From an uncultured Oscillospiraceae bacterium (GTDB taxonomy: Bacteria; Bacillota; Clostridia; Oscillospirales; Oscillospiraceae), in assembly GCA_934631005.1 (NCBI GenBank), contig CAKTXA010000010.1, positions 1-64,000 of the forward strand: a stretch of 64,000 nt of DNA. Reading direction: 5' to 3'. Shown here piece by piece: positions 16,912 through 27,700 of the stretch; within the stretch, counting starts at the first letter, position 1, and every line of letters starts with the position of its first letter. A program made the translations under genes and the position numbers. The notes beneath the pieces were generated by a model that was not told where the DNA came from, made no database searches, and saw only the letters and a program-made list of their open reading frames with translations.

Positions 16912-19900
16912 ATGAGAGATTTTTTGACGCAAAAAACGTGGGCGCGGCCCGCGCTGTGCGCCGTGTTGTGCGCGGCGCTGCTGGCGGGGCTGCTGCTGCC
17001 GATCGGCACCCTCACGCCCGCGCAGCCCGAAAACCCCATCCTCCGCGCGCACGCGCAGGCGGTGACGGTGCTCGAAACGGGCGGCGGCACGGAGGGGATG
17101 ACCGCCCCGCAGCAGCCGACACCCGACGTGCAGCCGCAGCCAGAGATGCCGGAAACACCCGAGGACGCGCAGACACCCGACAGCGCCGAGCAGCCCGCGC
17201 AGGCGGACGCGGCAGGGGAGCCGGAGCCATCCGCCGACGCCCCGCAGACCGTGCCCACGCCGGAAAAGCCCGGCCTTGACGACGTGGACGTGTCCGCCGT
17301 GCTGACGTGGTACCGCTACGGCACGCGCCGCGCAAGCGTCGTGTGCGCGCAGGACGACACCGTCCGCCGCACGATCCCAACGGCGCAGCTGGCGCAGGAC
17401 GGCCAGCTCCGCTACGCCCTCGCCCTGTCCGGCGTGGACGCCGAAAACGCGCAGCTCACCGCCGTGCGCTTCGGCGAAGCGGACAGCGCGGCGCGGGACG
17501 TGGACGCGAGCGGCGCCGTGCGCCTGACGTTCCCCGAGGGCGGGCAGTCGCGCACGTACACCTTCACGGTCGAGGCGCTTTTGCAGCGCCCGGATGAGGA
17601 TGCGCGGGCGGTGCAGTTCACGTTTCTGCTGGTGCTCAAAAACGAGCTCGATCTTGATCTGCGCCTGAGCTGGCGCACCCGCGAGAGCACCGACGATCTG
17701 CGCTGCACCGCAAACGGCAGCGCCTATGCGGACATCGCGGGCGAGACGCTTACTGACGGCGTGTTTGCCTATTCCTTCGAATTTGAGGGTCAGGACGCTG
17801 AAAATGCCCGCTTTGTCTCCTGCGAATACTGGACGGACGGCGGCGAGAGCGGCAGGCTCTTCCAGACCGGCCGTTTGCAGATGCACGCCGCCGAGGGCCA
17901 GCGTACGCAGACATACCATCTGACCGTGCAGGCCAAAACCGCGGACGGCGAGCTGACGCAGTACGACGTCACGCTCACCTACACCGAGCAGCCGTATGAA
18001 TTGCAGCTGCAATTCACGTGGTACCAAAACGGCACACAGCCCGTGGCCGAGACGCTCCTGCCTGAGACACGCGCGGCGCTGACGATCTACCGCGAGCAGC
18101 TGCGCAGCGACGAGCTGCGCTATGCCCTCGCCCTCGCCGGAAAAGATGCCGAAAACGCGCAGATCACATCCGCCGCGCTGGACGATACGGCCCTTCAGAC
18201 CGCCGGGCCGGGGAGCGTGCTGCTGGACAGCGGCGAGAGCGGCACGCGCGAGTATACGCTGCGCGTCACGGCGCATGTCCGGCTCGTGTCCGGCACGGAG
18301 CAGGATGTGGCGTTCGCGCTGACCCTGCGCTATACGACCGGCGTCCGGCTGGCGCTGGACTATGCGATCACGGACGGCGGTGAGAGCGCTTCGCGCACGC
18401 TGTACTGCGAAAAGGGCAAGTCGGTGCTGGCACCTGAAATTTACAGCGATCAGCTCACGGACGGGCTGCTCACATACCATCTGCGCGCCGACGGCGGCAG
18501 CCTGACGCTGACCGGCGCGGCCTACACCGCGGAGTCCACCGCGCGCAGCGAGACGGCGAACGTGCCGGATGGCAGCGTGACGCTGCGCGCGCGCGAGGAC
18601 GGCTCGGTGGGCGAGAACACCCTGACCGTAACGGCGCAGGACGAGCGCGGCGCGGAGCATACCTTCACCTTCCGCCTGCCGTATAAGCGCCGCGGCAAAA
18701 ACTGCATCGTCATCACGACCGACCCCGACGAGGGCGCGACGCTCGTGAACGAGACGGAAAACAATCTGGTCGTGACCGCGCGCGTACCGGGGGAGAACGG
18801 CAAAAAGGACCGCTACATCCTCGCCTCCGGCGTGCGCACCACGCTCACCGTCCAGCTCGACGGCAAGGACTGCCCGCTGGACAGTGTCAGCGGCAATCAC
18901 CAGCAGTACCTCGCCATCCCGGACAACACCGACGGGCTGGATGAAAACGAGCATACGCTGTATATCTACGCCGAGGATGAATTCGGCAATTACGGCGAAA
19001 AGACCATAAGGTTCAAAGGCATCCGCGCCGAGCCCGGCACGAAGATCGGCACGGCCACGCTGAATGTCGACCTGAGCGTGCTGGGGCTGGAGGGGAGCCG
19101 GACGATCGAAATTGACGTCCTGTCCGGCGAGCCGGTGTCCTACACCATCGCCAAGGCGGTGTGGGATGAGGACACGGGCGAGCCCTTCGGCAAGGCCAAG
19201 CCGCGGCAGTCGCTGCGCTGGCCGTCTGCGCGCTGCACCTATCGCGGTAAGCTTTCCGACCAGTTCTATCTGGAGCGGCTGGACGACGGGTCGAATTTTG
19301 CAAGATCTGCCGACGCCCTTTCGGGCGACTGGGGAAGCTACGGCGCGACGGAGGAGGAGCGCTTTGCGGCCATCGACGAACAGTTCGGCGCGGGTACGGA
19401 GCAGGCGGCGCTCTGGCGCTGCATTCTGCGCAACGGCATCCCGCTCTCCACCGTGAGCAGCAGCCCGGGCGTGGGCGAATTCGACTTCACCATGGGCTCC
19501 GGCTGGCTCTACAGCCTGAACGGCAGCTACTATCCCGGCTCGGCCATGTCGGCCTACAAGCTCAAAAACGGCGACCAGCTCACGCTGCGCTACACGCTGG
19601 CCTACGGCTGCGACGTCGGCGCGCCGCAGGGCGGCTACGGCAACACCGTGGGCTACTGCGTGCGCGTGGTGAACGGCGAGTGGACGTTGGAGCACCAGTA
19701 TGAGGAGGTCCAGCGCGATGACGGCACGGTGCAGTACGCCTGCCGCTGCTGCGGCGTGATCACCGACTGCCCGCACTTCAAAACGGAGTACCGCGCGATC
19801 GACGACAAGACCTGCGCGCTGTTCTGCACGAACCCCGACTGCGGCAAGCAGACCGGCAAGGCCGAGGCACACAGCTTTACGCGCTCGCAGCTGGATGCAA

Positions 19901-20430
19901 GCGATCCCGATGCCGCGGAGCAGCACAGCGCCGTGTGCAGCCGCTGCGGCTTTGAAGCAAAGTTGCCGCACGACTGGCAGCGCGGCACGGATACCGCCAC
20001 CTGTCTGGAGCCGGGCACGGTGCACCTGACGTGTGATTGCGGCGCGGAGAAGGATGAAGAATCTCCCGCGCTCGGGCATGACGCCCACTGGAGCTATGAC
20101 GAGCGGGAGCACTGGCAGATCTGCACCCGCTGCGGCGAGCTGGAGGGCTCGCGCGGCGAGCACGACTACCGGCAGGACGGCGACGACTGGGTCTGCCGCC
20201 GCTGCGATGTGCCGCACCTGTTCGCGTGCGAGGACCCGGTGCTGACGCCGGTGGAGGCGGAGACAAACTGCTATAAGCAGACCTTCATCTGCGAGCTGTG
20301 CGGCCGGACGCTCACGCGCACGGGCGAATTCCATGAATTCGAAAACGGCGAATGCGTCCTCTGCGGCAAAAAGGAATTCCCGGACGAAGACGGCGATGAC
20401 GACGGCGAACCGTCCGGCGATGGAGAATAA
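16912..20430 (+). CDS. Secreted multi-repeat protein with DUF4430 domain and Cys-rich tail
   Basis: The product has 1172 residues. After the signal peptide and a Pro/Glu-rich linker come four tandem repeats of about 118 residues; matching blocks start at 166 (LRYALALSGVDAENAQ), 285 (FAYSFEFEGQDAENAR), 402 (LRYALALAGKDAENAQ) and 520. A transcobalamin-C-like DUF4430 region follows (about 710-915; GSGWLYSLNGSYYPGS, YKLKNGDQLTLRYT). The tail (about 945-1150) has at least six CxxC pairs with spaced His, like treble-clef or zinc-ribbon modules. No anchor is visible. The start has no good Shine-Dalgarno. It begins 16 bp before moxR with no terminator between. Confidence 0.75.
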   Translation: MRDFLTQKTWARPALCAVLCAALLAGLLLPIGTLTPAQPENPILRAHAQAVTVLETGGGTEGMTAPQQPTPDVQPQPEMPETPEDAQTPDSAEQPAQADAAGEPEPSADAPQTVPTPEKPGLDDVDVSAVLTWYRYGTRRASVVCAQDDTVRRTIPTAQLAQDGQLRYALALSGVDAENAQLTAVRFGEADSAARDVDASGAVRLTFPEGGQSRTYTFTVEALLQRPDEDARAVQFTFLLVLKNELDLDLRLSWRTRESTDDLRCTANGSAYADIAGETLTDGVFAYSFEFEGQDAENARFVSCEYWTDGGESGRLFQTGRLQMHAAEGQRTQTYHLTVQAKTADGELTQYDVTLTYTEQPYELQLQFTWYQNGTQPVAETLLPETRAALTIYREQLRSDELRYALALAGKDAENAQITSAALDDTALQTAGPGSVLLDSGESGTREYTLRVTAHVRLVSGTEQDVAFALTLRYTTGVRLALDYAITDGGESASRTLYCEKGKSVLAPEIYSDQLTDGLLTYHLRADGGSLTLTGAAYTAESTARSETANVPDGSVTLRAREDGSVGENTLTVTAQDERGAEHTFTFRLPYKRRGKNCIVITTDPDEGATLVNETENNLVVTARVPGENGKKDRYILASGVRTTLTVQLDGKDCPLDSVSGNHQQYLAIPDNTDGLDENEHTLYIYAEDEFGNYGEKTIRFKGIRAEPGTKIGTATLNVDLSVLGLEGSRTIEIDVLSGEPVSYTIAKAVWDEDTGEPFGKAKPRQSLRWPSARCTYRGKLSDQFYLERLDDGSNFARSADALSGDWGSYGATEEERFAAIDEQFGAGTEQAALWRCILRNGIPLSTVSSSPGVGEFDFTMGSGWLYSLNGSYYPGSAMSAYKLKNGDQLTLRYTLAYGCDVGAPQGGYGNTVGYCVRVVNGEWTLEHQYEEVQRDDGTVQYACRCCGVITDCPHFKTEYRAIDDKTCALFCTNPDCGKQTGKAEAHSFTRSQLDASDPDAAEQHSAVCSRCGFEAKLPHDWQRGTDTATCLEPGTVHLTCDCGAEKDEESPALGHDAHWSYDEREHWQICTRCGELEGSRGEHDYRQDGDDWVCRRCDVPHLFACEDPVLTPVEAETNCYKQTFICELCGRTLTRTGEFHEFENGECVLCGKKEFPDEDGDDDGEPSGDGE

Positions 20431-20445
20431 GAAAGGAAAACGGAT

Positions 20446-21384
20446 ATGAACGAGAAGATCAGTCAGATCCTGCGGGAAATCGAGCACGTTGTGGTCGGCA
20501 AAAGTGAGATCGTGGAAAAGATCCTCATGGCGATCCTCGCCTCGGGCCACATCCTGATGGAGGACGTGCCGGGCGTCGGCAAAACGACCACCGCCATGGC
20601 CTTTGCCCGCGTGCTGGGGCTGGACAGCCGCCGCGTGCAGTTCACCTCCGACACCATGCCGTCCGACATTCTCGGCTTTTCGGTGTATGAAAAATCCACG
20701 GGCACGTTCGTGTATAAGCCCGGCGCGGTGATGACGAATCTGCTGCTGGCGGACGAGATCAACCGCACGTCCAGCAAGACGCAGTCCGCGCTGCTGGAGG
20801 CGATGGAGGAGCGCCGGGTCACCGTGGACGGCAAGACCTACGACCTGCCGCAGCCGTTTATCGTGCTGGCCACGCAGAACCCCGTGGGCTCGGCGGGCAC
20901 GATGCTGCTGCCGAACTCGCAGCTCGACCGCTTCCTCATCCGCGTGAGCATGGGCTACCCCGATTTTGAGAGCCAGATCAGCATTCTCCGCGACCGTCAC
21001 GCCCACGACCCGCTGGCCGATGTGCGCGCGGTCGTGGATCGCGAGGAGCTGACGGGGCTGATGGAGCAGGCGGCGCAGGTGGAGGTGCACGACCGTATCT
21101 ACGCCTACGTGACGCACCTGGCCGAGGCCACGCGGACGCATCCGCTGGTCGAGCTCGGCATCAGCCCGCGCGGCGCGCTGGCCGTGTGCCGGATGGCGAA
21201 GGCATATGCCTTTTTGCATGGGCGTGATTTTGTCATGCCGGAGGACGTGGCGGCCATCTTCCCGGATGTGTGCACGCACCGTCTGGTGCTCAGCGCCAAG
21301 GCGCGGATGCTGGAGCAGCCCGCGGACGCGGTGCTGCGCGAGATCCTGGACGCGGTGGATATGCCCGTCCTGCGGGAGCGGTGA
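20446..21384 (+). CDS. MoxR-family AAA+ ATPase
   Basis: The 312-residue protein has Walker A (GVGKTTTAMAF), Walker B (LLLADEINRTSSKTQSALLEAMEE), sensor 1 (ATQNPVGSAGT) and the MoxR arginine-finger region (LPNSQLDRF). MoxR ATPases act as chaperones that activate or assemble partner proteins, often with a DUF58 protein and a transglutaminase-like membrane protein encoded next door, as here. Its stop overlaps the next start by one base, so expression is coupled. Confidence 0.92.
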   Translation: MNEKISQILREIEHVVVGKSEIVEKILMAILASGHILMEDVPGVGKTTTAMAFARVLGLDSRRVQFTSDTMPSDILGFSVYEKSTGTFVYKPGAVMTNLLLADEINRTSSKTQSALLEAMEERRVTVDGKTYDLPQPFIVLATQNPVGSAGTMLLPNSQLDRFLIRVSMGYPDFESQISILRDRHAHDPLADVRAVVDREELTGLMEQAAQVEVHDRIYAYVTHLAEATRTHPLVELGISPRGALAVCRMAKAYAFLHGRDFVMPEDVAAIFPDVCTHRLVLSAKARMLEQPADAVLREILDAVDMPVLRER

Positions 21385-22535
21385 TGCCGATGGCCGCGGG
21401 TAGGCTTCTCTGGGCAGTGCTGCTTGCGGCGCTGCTGGCGCTCACGCTGCTTACCGGCAGCGCGGCAGCGGCCGCGGTGTGTATGCTTCTGCTGCTCCTG
21501 CCGCTGCTGGCGCTGGGGTGCGATGTCGTATGCGCGCGGCATGTGCGCTGCGCGCTGGATGCACCCGTCAATCTGCAAAAGGGCGCGCAGGGCGCGCTGC
21601 GGCTGACGCTCCAGAACGGGGCGGCGCTGCCGGTCTGCCGCGCGGTATGCCGCGTGGAGGTGCAGAATCTTCTGACCGGCGAGCGGGCGCTTCTGCGCGC
21701 CGCATGCGGCCTAACGCCGCATGGGAAGCAGACGGTGGAGCTGCAGCTGTCCGCCGCGCACGCGGGGCGGCTGCGGGTGCACGTAGATGAGGTGCGGCTG
21801 TATGACGCGTTCGGCCTCATCGGCGTGCGCGGCGCGGCGCAGGCGCTAGCTGGCGTGACGGTGCAGCCGGATACGTTCCAGCAGCAGCTCATCATCCTGC
21901 CCGCCGATGCGCCCAAGCTGGACGCTGAGCGCTACGCACCCGACCGGCCCGGCCCCGATCTCACCGAGCCGTTCCAGATCCGCGATTACGCCCCCGGCGA
22001 CAGCCGCAGGCAGATTTTGTGGAAGCTGAGCGGGAAGTATGACCGCCTGATCGTCAAGGACGCGTCGCTGCCCGTGCAGCAGGACATTCTTGTCTTTTGG
22101 GAGCGCACGGGAGCATCGTCGGACGCCGCGCGGACGGACGCGCAGGCCGAAGCGGTGGTCACGCTCTGCCGGAGCCTGCTTTCGCAGGGCGCGCCGTTCA
22201 CGCTGGCGTGGAATGAAGCGGGCAGCGCACGGTGCGTGTCGTTCGCGCTGCGCGAGCTGGACGATCTCATCGGCGTGCTGCCGCGGCTTCTGTCCGCGGC
22301 GCAGGTCACGTCCGGCGCGCCGGGCTACACGCTGCTGGCGCAGGCGGAGGAGCTGGAAGCAGCATCTCATTTGGTTTACATAACGGAAAACACAATCCCG
22401 GACGCGGCGGCGCAGACTGCGCTGCGGCGGTTTGGGCGCGTGAGCATTTTGACCTGCGGCGATACCGCGCCGGATACCGGCGTCGTGTTCGACGCGGAAC
22501 ACTATGCGCAGCAGCTGCAAACGCTGACGATCTGA
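21384..22535 (+). CDS. DUF58 domain membrane-anchored protein
   Basis: The product has 383 residues. Two adjacent N-terminal hydrophobic segments (about 8-45) are followed by a beta-rich region and the DUF58 signature IRDYAPGDSRRQILWKLSG near residue 200, with RLIVKD after it. The C-terminal part resembles a von Willebrand-type domain. The start at 21384 overlaps the moxR stop (TGATG). DUF58 proteins accompany MoxR ATPases and probably carry the MoxR effect to envelope partners; the exact role is unknown. Confidence 0.85.
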   Translation: MPMAAGRLLWAVLLAALLALTLLTGSAAAAAVCMLLLLLPLLALGCDVVCARHVRCALDAPVNLQKGAQGALRLTLQNGAALPVCRAVCRVEVQNLLTGERALLRAACGLTPHGKQTVELQLSAAHAGRLRVHVDEVRLYDAFGLIGVRGAAQALAGVTVQPDTFQQQLIILPADAPKLDAERYAPDRPGPDLTEPFQIRDYAPGDSRRQILWKLSGKYDRLIVKDASLPVQQDILVFWERTGASSDAARTDAQAEAVVTLCRSLLSQGAPFTLAWNEAGSARCVSFALRELDDLIGVLPRLLSAAQVTSGAPGYTLLAQAEELEAASHLVYITENTIPDAAAQTALRRFGRVSILTCGDTAPDTGVVFDAEHYAQQLQTLTI

Positions 22536-22551
22536 AGGGAGGGCGCAGCCC

Positions 22552-24741
22552 ATGAAACAGACGAATATCGGACTGCGCCTGCGGGAAGCCCGGCGCGTTC
22601 CTGCACGCCCTGCCGCGCTGACGGAGCTTCTGCGCGGCGCGGCGCTGTTTCTGGCGTTGGACGGGCTTTTTGTGCACGCGGCGGGGCTGGATACGCTTGC
22701 GCCGCTGCGCTGGGCGCTGCTCGCGGCGGGGCTTTTGTGCCTGCTGCTGCGGATGATCGCGAAACTAGTTGGAAAAGCCGGGTATTTCACGCCTGCGGCG
22801 CTGCTTTTGGCCGCGATCTGTGCGGTCGCCGGGGGCTTCGCGCTGCGCGGCGGTCTGGCGCTGGCACAGAACGCGCTGCGCGATACGCTCTGCGCCGCGC
22901 GCGGCGTGCTGCTGCCGCTGGCCGATGCGGGCGGCGCGGGGGCGTTCCAGATGGGCTTTACCGGGGCTGTTTTGGGCGTACTTTTGGCGCTTTTGTGCGT
23001 GTTTTTCGCGCCGAACGGGCGTCTGGCGGCGCTTTTTTGCGTGCTCTGCGGCGTGCTGGCGGCGATTTTTCTCGCGCCGGATGCGCTCTGGCTGACGCTC
23101 TGCGGCGCGTGCGCGGCGGCATTTTTGTGCTTCGCCGGTCGCAGCGCGGACGGCGCACGGCGCAGTTCGACGGCTGTCTTCTGCGCGGTATCCATCGCGC
23201 TGGCGTTTGGGATCGCGTCGCTTCTGGATTTGCAGACGCTCCCGGCATCCACGCGCGCGGCGCTGCACGCGGCGCGCTATGAGACGGCTGCGTTGCAGCC
23301 GGAGGGCGACGCGTCGCGGGCGCTGACGCCTGTGGACGGGCGGACGATCCTGACCGTGACTGCCGACGTGCCCGAGACGCTCTATCTGCGCGGCTTCATC
23401 GGCGACCGGTATGACGGCGCGCGCTGGGTGGAGCTTTCTGCTGCCGACGCGGCGGCGGAGAAGGATCTTTTCTACTGGCTGCACCGCTCCGGCTTTGACG
23501 CGCAGAGCCAGTATGCGCTGGCGCGCGCGTGCATGGGCGCGGACGGGGAGAATACCGTCACGGTCGAAAACGCCGCGGCCTGCCGCGCGTACCGCTACGA
23601 GCCGTTCAGCGTGACGCAGGCGACGAACGGCGTTGCGGAGGATCGCCTTGTCCCGTCGGCGGTCAAAACGGCGGGGCTGCGCGGAGAAAAGGCGTATACG
23701 TTCACAAGCGCCCCCGGCAGCGCGGCGGATGTTGCCGCTTTGCTGGAATTTTTGCAGACGGACAGCTCCGCGGCCACGAAAGACTATTTGCAGATGGAGA
23801 GCGCATACCGCGATTTTGTGCGCACGTATGCGCTGGACGTGCCGGACGTGTTCACGGCGCAGTACGGCGAGCAGCTCGCGCGCTGTGAAGCGCGCAGCGC
23901 GCCTGCGTCTGTGGTGAAATTTTTGCAGGAAGTGTTCGGCGAGACGGCGGAGGACGCCTATGCCTACGCCGCCGTGCAGACGCTGGCGCTGCGGTACTAT
24001 GGCGTCCCGGCACGGTATGTGGAGGGCGTGCTCGTCCCGGCGGAGCTGCTGCGCGGCGGGGCGGCCATGCGCATTCCCGATACCTGCGCCACGGCGTGGG
24101 CGGAGGTGTATCAGGACGGCGCGGGCTGGCTGCCGGTCGACCTGACGCCGGGCTTCGCGGCGCTCTCCGGCCGCGGCACGCAGGGCAGTGCGGCGGATGA
24201 GAGCACGCAAACGACGGACAGTGCGGCGGAGGCACCCATCCCCGAGGGCGCGGAGCAGAAGGACGAACCGGCTCAGTCGCAGCCGGACCGGCTGCCGCAG
24301 CAGACGGCGGCAAGGATCACGCTCCTGCCGCTGTGGCTGGCCCTTGCGGCTGTGCTGCTTGCGGCGCTGGCGCTGCTCGTGCGGCGGGTAATCGTCCTGC
24401 GGCGGCGGGCGCGGCAGCTGGCGGGACTAAACGATACGGACGCGTCGGCGGCGCTGTATGCCGACTCGGCGGCGCTGCTGGAGAAGCTTGGGCTCTCGCG
24501 CGGGCGCGGCTCGATGCAGCCGCTGTGTGCGGCGGCGTCAGAACAGCTCGGCCCTGACTACGGCGCGCTGCTGACACAGATGACGATGGTCAACGCACGG
24601 GCGCTGTTTTCCTCGCGCGGCGCGGGAGCGGACGCGCGGCGGCAGATGCAGCGACTCTATGACGAGACGCTCGCCGCGGTCAAGCGCCGCGTCGGAGCGC
24701 TCAAACGGCTGAAAATGAGGTGGCTGGAATGTCTTTACTGA
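22552..24741 (+). CDS. TgpA-like membrane protein with a degenerate transglutaminase domain
   Basis: The product has 729 residues. Five or six hydrophobic segments fill about residues 20-230, an extracytoplasmic transglutaminase-like domain lies at about 440-540, and one membrane segment near 590-610 precedes a cytoplasmic tail. The domain is recognised by LRYYGVPARYVEGVLVP and WAEVYQDGAGWLPVDLTPGF. By alignment with familiar members (GYC...FA and HAWVE), the catalytic Cys is replaced by Ala469 and the His by Thr514, while Asp530 remains. Protease or crosslinking activity is therefore unlikely. It is third in the moxR-DUF58-transglutaminase trio and overlaps the next gene by 13 bp. Confidence 0.8.
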   Translation: MKQTNIGLRLREARRVPARPAALTELLRGAALFLALDGLFVHAAGLDTLAPLRWALLAAGLLCLLLRMIAKLVGKAGYFTPAALLLAAICAVAGGFALRGGLALAQNALRDTLCAARGVLLPLADAGGAGAFQMGFTGAVLGVLLALLCVFFAPNGRLAALFCVLCGVLAAIFLAPDALWLTLCGACAAAFLCFAGRSADGARRSSTAVFCAVSIALAFGIASLLDLQTLPASTRAALHAARYETAALQPEGDASRALTPVDGRTILTVTADVPETLYLRGFIGDRYDGARWVELSAADAAAEKDLFYWLHRSGFDAQSQYALARACMGADGENTVTVENAAACRAYRYEPFSVTQATNGVAEDRLVPSAVKTAGLRGEKAYTFTSAPGSAADVAALLEFLQTDSSAATKDYLQMESAYRDFVRTYALDVPDVFTAQYGEQLARCEARSAPASVVKFLQEVFGETAEDAYAYAAVQTLALRYYGVPARYVEGVLVPAELLRGGAAMRIPDTCATAWAEVYQDGAGWLPVDLTPGFAALSGRGTQGSAADESTQTTDSAAEAPIPEGAEQKDEPAQSQPDRLPQQTAARITLLPLWLALAAVLLAALALLVRRVIVLRRRARQLAGLNDTDASAALYADSAALLEKLGLSRGRGSMQPLCAAASEQLGPDYGALLTQMTMVNARALFSSRGAGADARRQMQRLYDETLAAVKRRVGALKRLKMRWLECLY

Positions 24742-27700
24742 AAACTCTGCGCCGGTTCGGCGTATTTGCGGCGCTGCTGCTGATCCTCTGCGCCGCCGCC
24801 CTGGCGGCGGACAACGCGGCCACGGGCACAATGTCCTTTACCACGGAGACGGGCGTTTCGCTCATTGTTGTGGACTCGGACGGTACGGTGTATGAGCCGA
24901 CGCTTGCGTCCGGCACCCGGTATCGGTACACGCTGCCGGTCGGCGACGGCTACCGCTATATCGCGACGAAAGAGGATGTCTACCATGCCACCGCGCCCTT
25001 CACGGTCGGCGGGGGAAACGATGCCTACCGCGATACGATCACGGTGACGGCAGGGGACTGGCTGACGGATCTCAGCTTCCGCACGAATACGCGTACCACA
25101 GTCGGCAGTGCGCTGCCGCTGGATCGGGAATTCTCCTCCGCGGTGCACAGCTACAACGTCACGGTCCCAGATGCGGACTCGAGGGTGTGCATCTGGCAGA
25201 AAAACGAGACGAGTGTCTGCACCGTGCTCTATGAGACAATGACGTCCACAGGCGAGCCGGAGGCTGTGGAGGTCACGCCGAATAACAACAATCTGGCCGA
25301 AGTCACAAGCGGCAAAACGCTGGAGCACCTGCTGCTCTCCGGCAGCGCCTACGGCAACACCGCCACGGTGCGCGTGAGCCAGACGAGCGATGGCGTCACG
25401 CAGTACACCGACTACACCGTAAATTTTGTGCGCTCGCTGAGCCTGCGATCGCTGGGTGTTTCGTATGACGGCGGCGCGGTGGCGTTTGAGAGCGGCGAAA
25501 AATTTGACGGCGCGGTGAAAAGCTATACCGTTACCCTGCCCGCCGCGGCGCAGGAGCTGACGCTGAGCGTGCAGCCGCACACGGACGCGGGAAAATTTGG
25601 CGACCCGGACAACGGCTACTTTGTGCTTGTAAACGGCGAGACGGTCACGGCTGCGACGGTGCCGGTCGCGCTGAGCGGCACGGCGGAGACGGAGACCGTC
25701 ACTGTCGGCGTGCGCAACCGCTATGCCGAGACACGAAAGACGGATTATACGATCACGGTCCAAAAGGCGGGCGCGGTGACGGTGCGGTTCAGCCTGGAGC
25801 CTGCGGACGCGGTGCTGTATCTGTATAACGCATCCACCGGGCGGCGCGTCCTGCCGCAGGACGGGGCGTATGCGCTGGACGAGGGCTTTACGTACCGCTA
25901 TATGCTCACCGATCCGGACTATATCGGCCGCTCTGGCGCGATGCTCGCAAAGCGGGTAAACGGCACGGCAACGCTCACGCTCGGCGCGTGGGATGCAAAG
26001 GATCAGACGCTCACCAATGGCAAGGACTACTCCGTGACTGCGCCGGTGGCCCTGTCCCTGCTCCGCGCGGCGGAAAACACAACGCTGCAGCCGGGTCTCA
26101 GCGCCGCGTGGGCGGATTTTCGCGGCACGGCCTATGAAGGCGGCGAGCCGGCGGGAAGCACGGCGTACAGCAACAATGCCGCCGTTTCATTCCGCGCGCC
26201 GACCGATGCCGGGGACGGCACGCTCCTGTGGGCCAAAAAGCTCGGCGCGGCGTATGGCGCGGACGGAACGGCGGAGCCCGGCAAGGCGCTGAGCAGCCCC
26301 ATTTTGGCCGACGGCGCGCTGATCGTCTACGCCGGGACGTCTATCTACCGTATCGACCCGGACACCGGCGAGACTCTGCTGGAAAAGCCCATGGCGGGCA
26401 CGTCCAGCTTTTCCATCAACGGGCCGACGTATTACGGCGGCATGGTGTTTGTCGCGCTGTCCGACGGCCGCGTGCAGGCATTTGACGCCGTGACGCTCGA
26501 CTCGCTCTGGCTGTACAAAAATGAACGCGGCGGGCAGCCGAACTGCCCGATCACAGTGCGGGACGGGTATCTCTACACCGGCTTCTGGAATGCGGAGACC
26601 GGCGCGGCCGACTTCGTCTGCCTGACGGTCACGGACGAGCTGCCCGGCCAGACGATGGAAAATAAGACCGCCGTCTGGCAGCAGACGCATACCGGTGGCT
26701 TTTACTGGGCGGGCGCGTATGCGGGCGAGGAGTTCGTGGTCGTGGGCTCGGACGACGGCGCGGGCGCCGGCGAGATCGGTACGTCCACGCTCTACCTGTT
26801 TGACGCCCGCACGGGGGAAATTCTGGACAGGGCCGCCTGCAGGGGTGACATCCGCTCCGCCGTGTGCTATGATGGGGAGGCGTACAGCGTTACCACCAAG
26901 GGCGGGTATTTTTACCGCGTGCGGGTCGTGCAGGACGGCGGCAGCTGGAAATTTGACGATCTGCAGGCGCTGGCGCTTGGCGGTGCGAGCACGTCCACGC
27001 CGGTCGCGGCAAATGGCCGCGCCTATGTGGGCGTGCAGGGCACGAGCCAGTTCGGGCAGAGCACCGGGCACCGCATCGCGGTCATCGACCTCGCGAGCTT
27101 TACGGTCGCCTACACCGTGCCGACGCAGGGCTATCCGCAGACGAGCGGGCTGCTCACCACGGCGTATGCGTCCGACGACGGGTACGCATGGAATTACGTC
27201 TATTTTATCGAAAACTACACCCCCGGCAAGCTGCGCGTTCTGCGTGACAGCCCCACGGCGACGGATGATCCCCGCCGCACGGCGGAAACGAGCTCCGACG
27301 GTACGATCCAAACGGCCTACGCGCTCTTTACGCCCGTGGGCGAGCACGCACAGTATGCGATCTGCAGCCCCATCGCGGACGCGAACGGCACGCTGTATTT
27401 TAAGAACGACTCGGGCTGTCTGATGGCGTTCGGCAGCGCGGCCGAGTCGCTGGAGCTGACCGCGGCCCCGAAAAAGACCGAGTATATCACCGGCGACACG
27501 CTGGATCTGACCGGGATGCAGGTCACGGCGACACTGAAAAACGGGCTGACGCGCGACGTCACCAAGCTGATCTCCGCGCCGGATTGCGCACTGACGGCTG
27601 CTGACACGGCGCTGAGGCTGACCCCGGCGGATGGCTGGGGGACGTATCACAATGAGCCGAGCGGGCAGACGATGCGTGCGGGCGTGTCGACGCTTTGGCC

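Noticed and set aside
16654..21279. 1541-codon open frame on the minus strand opposite the secreted repeat protein and moxR
   Set aside because: It is antisense to genes with clear motifs and signal peptides. Its translation is Arg/His/Leu/Ala-rich low-complexity sequence typical of shadow frames in high-GC DNA.
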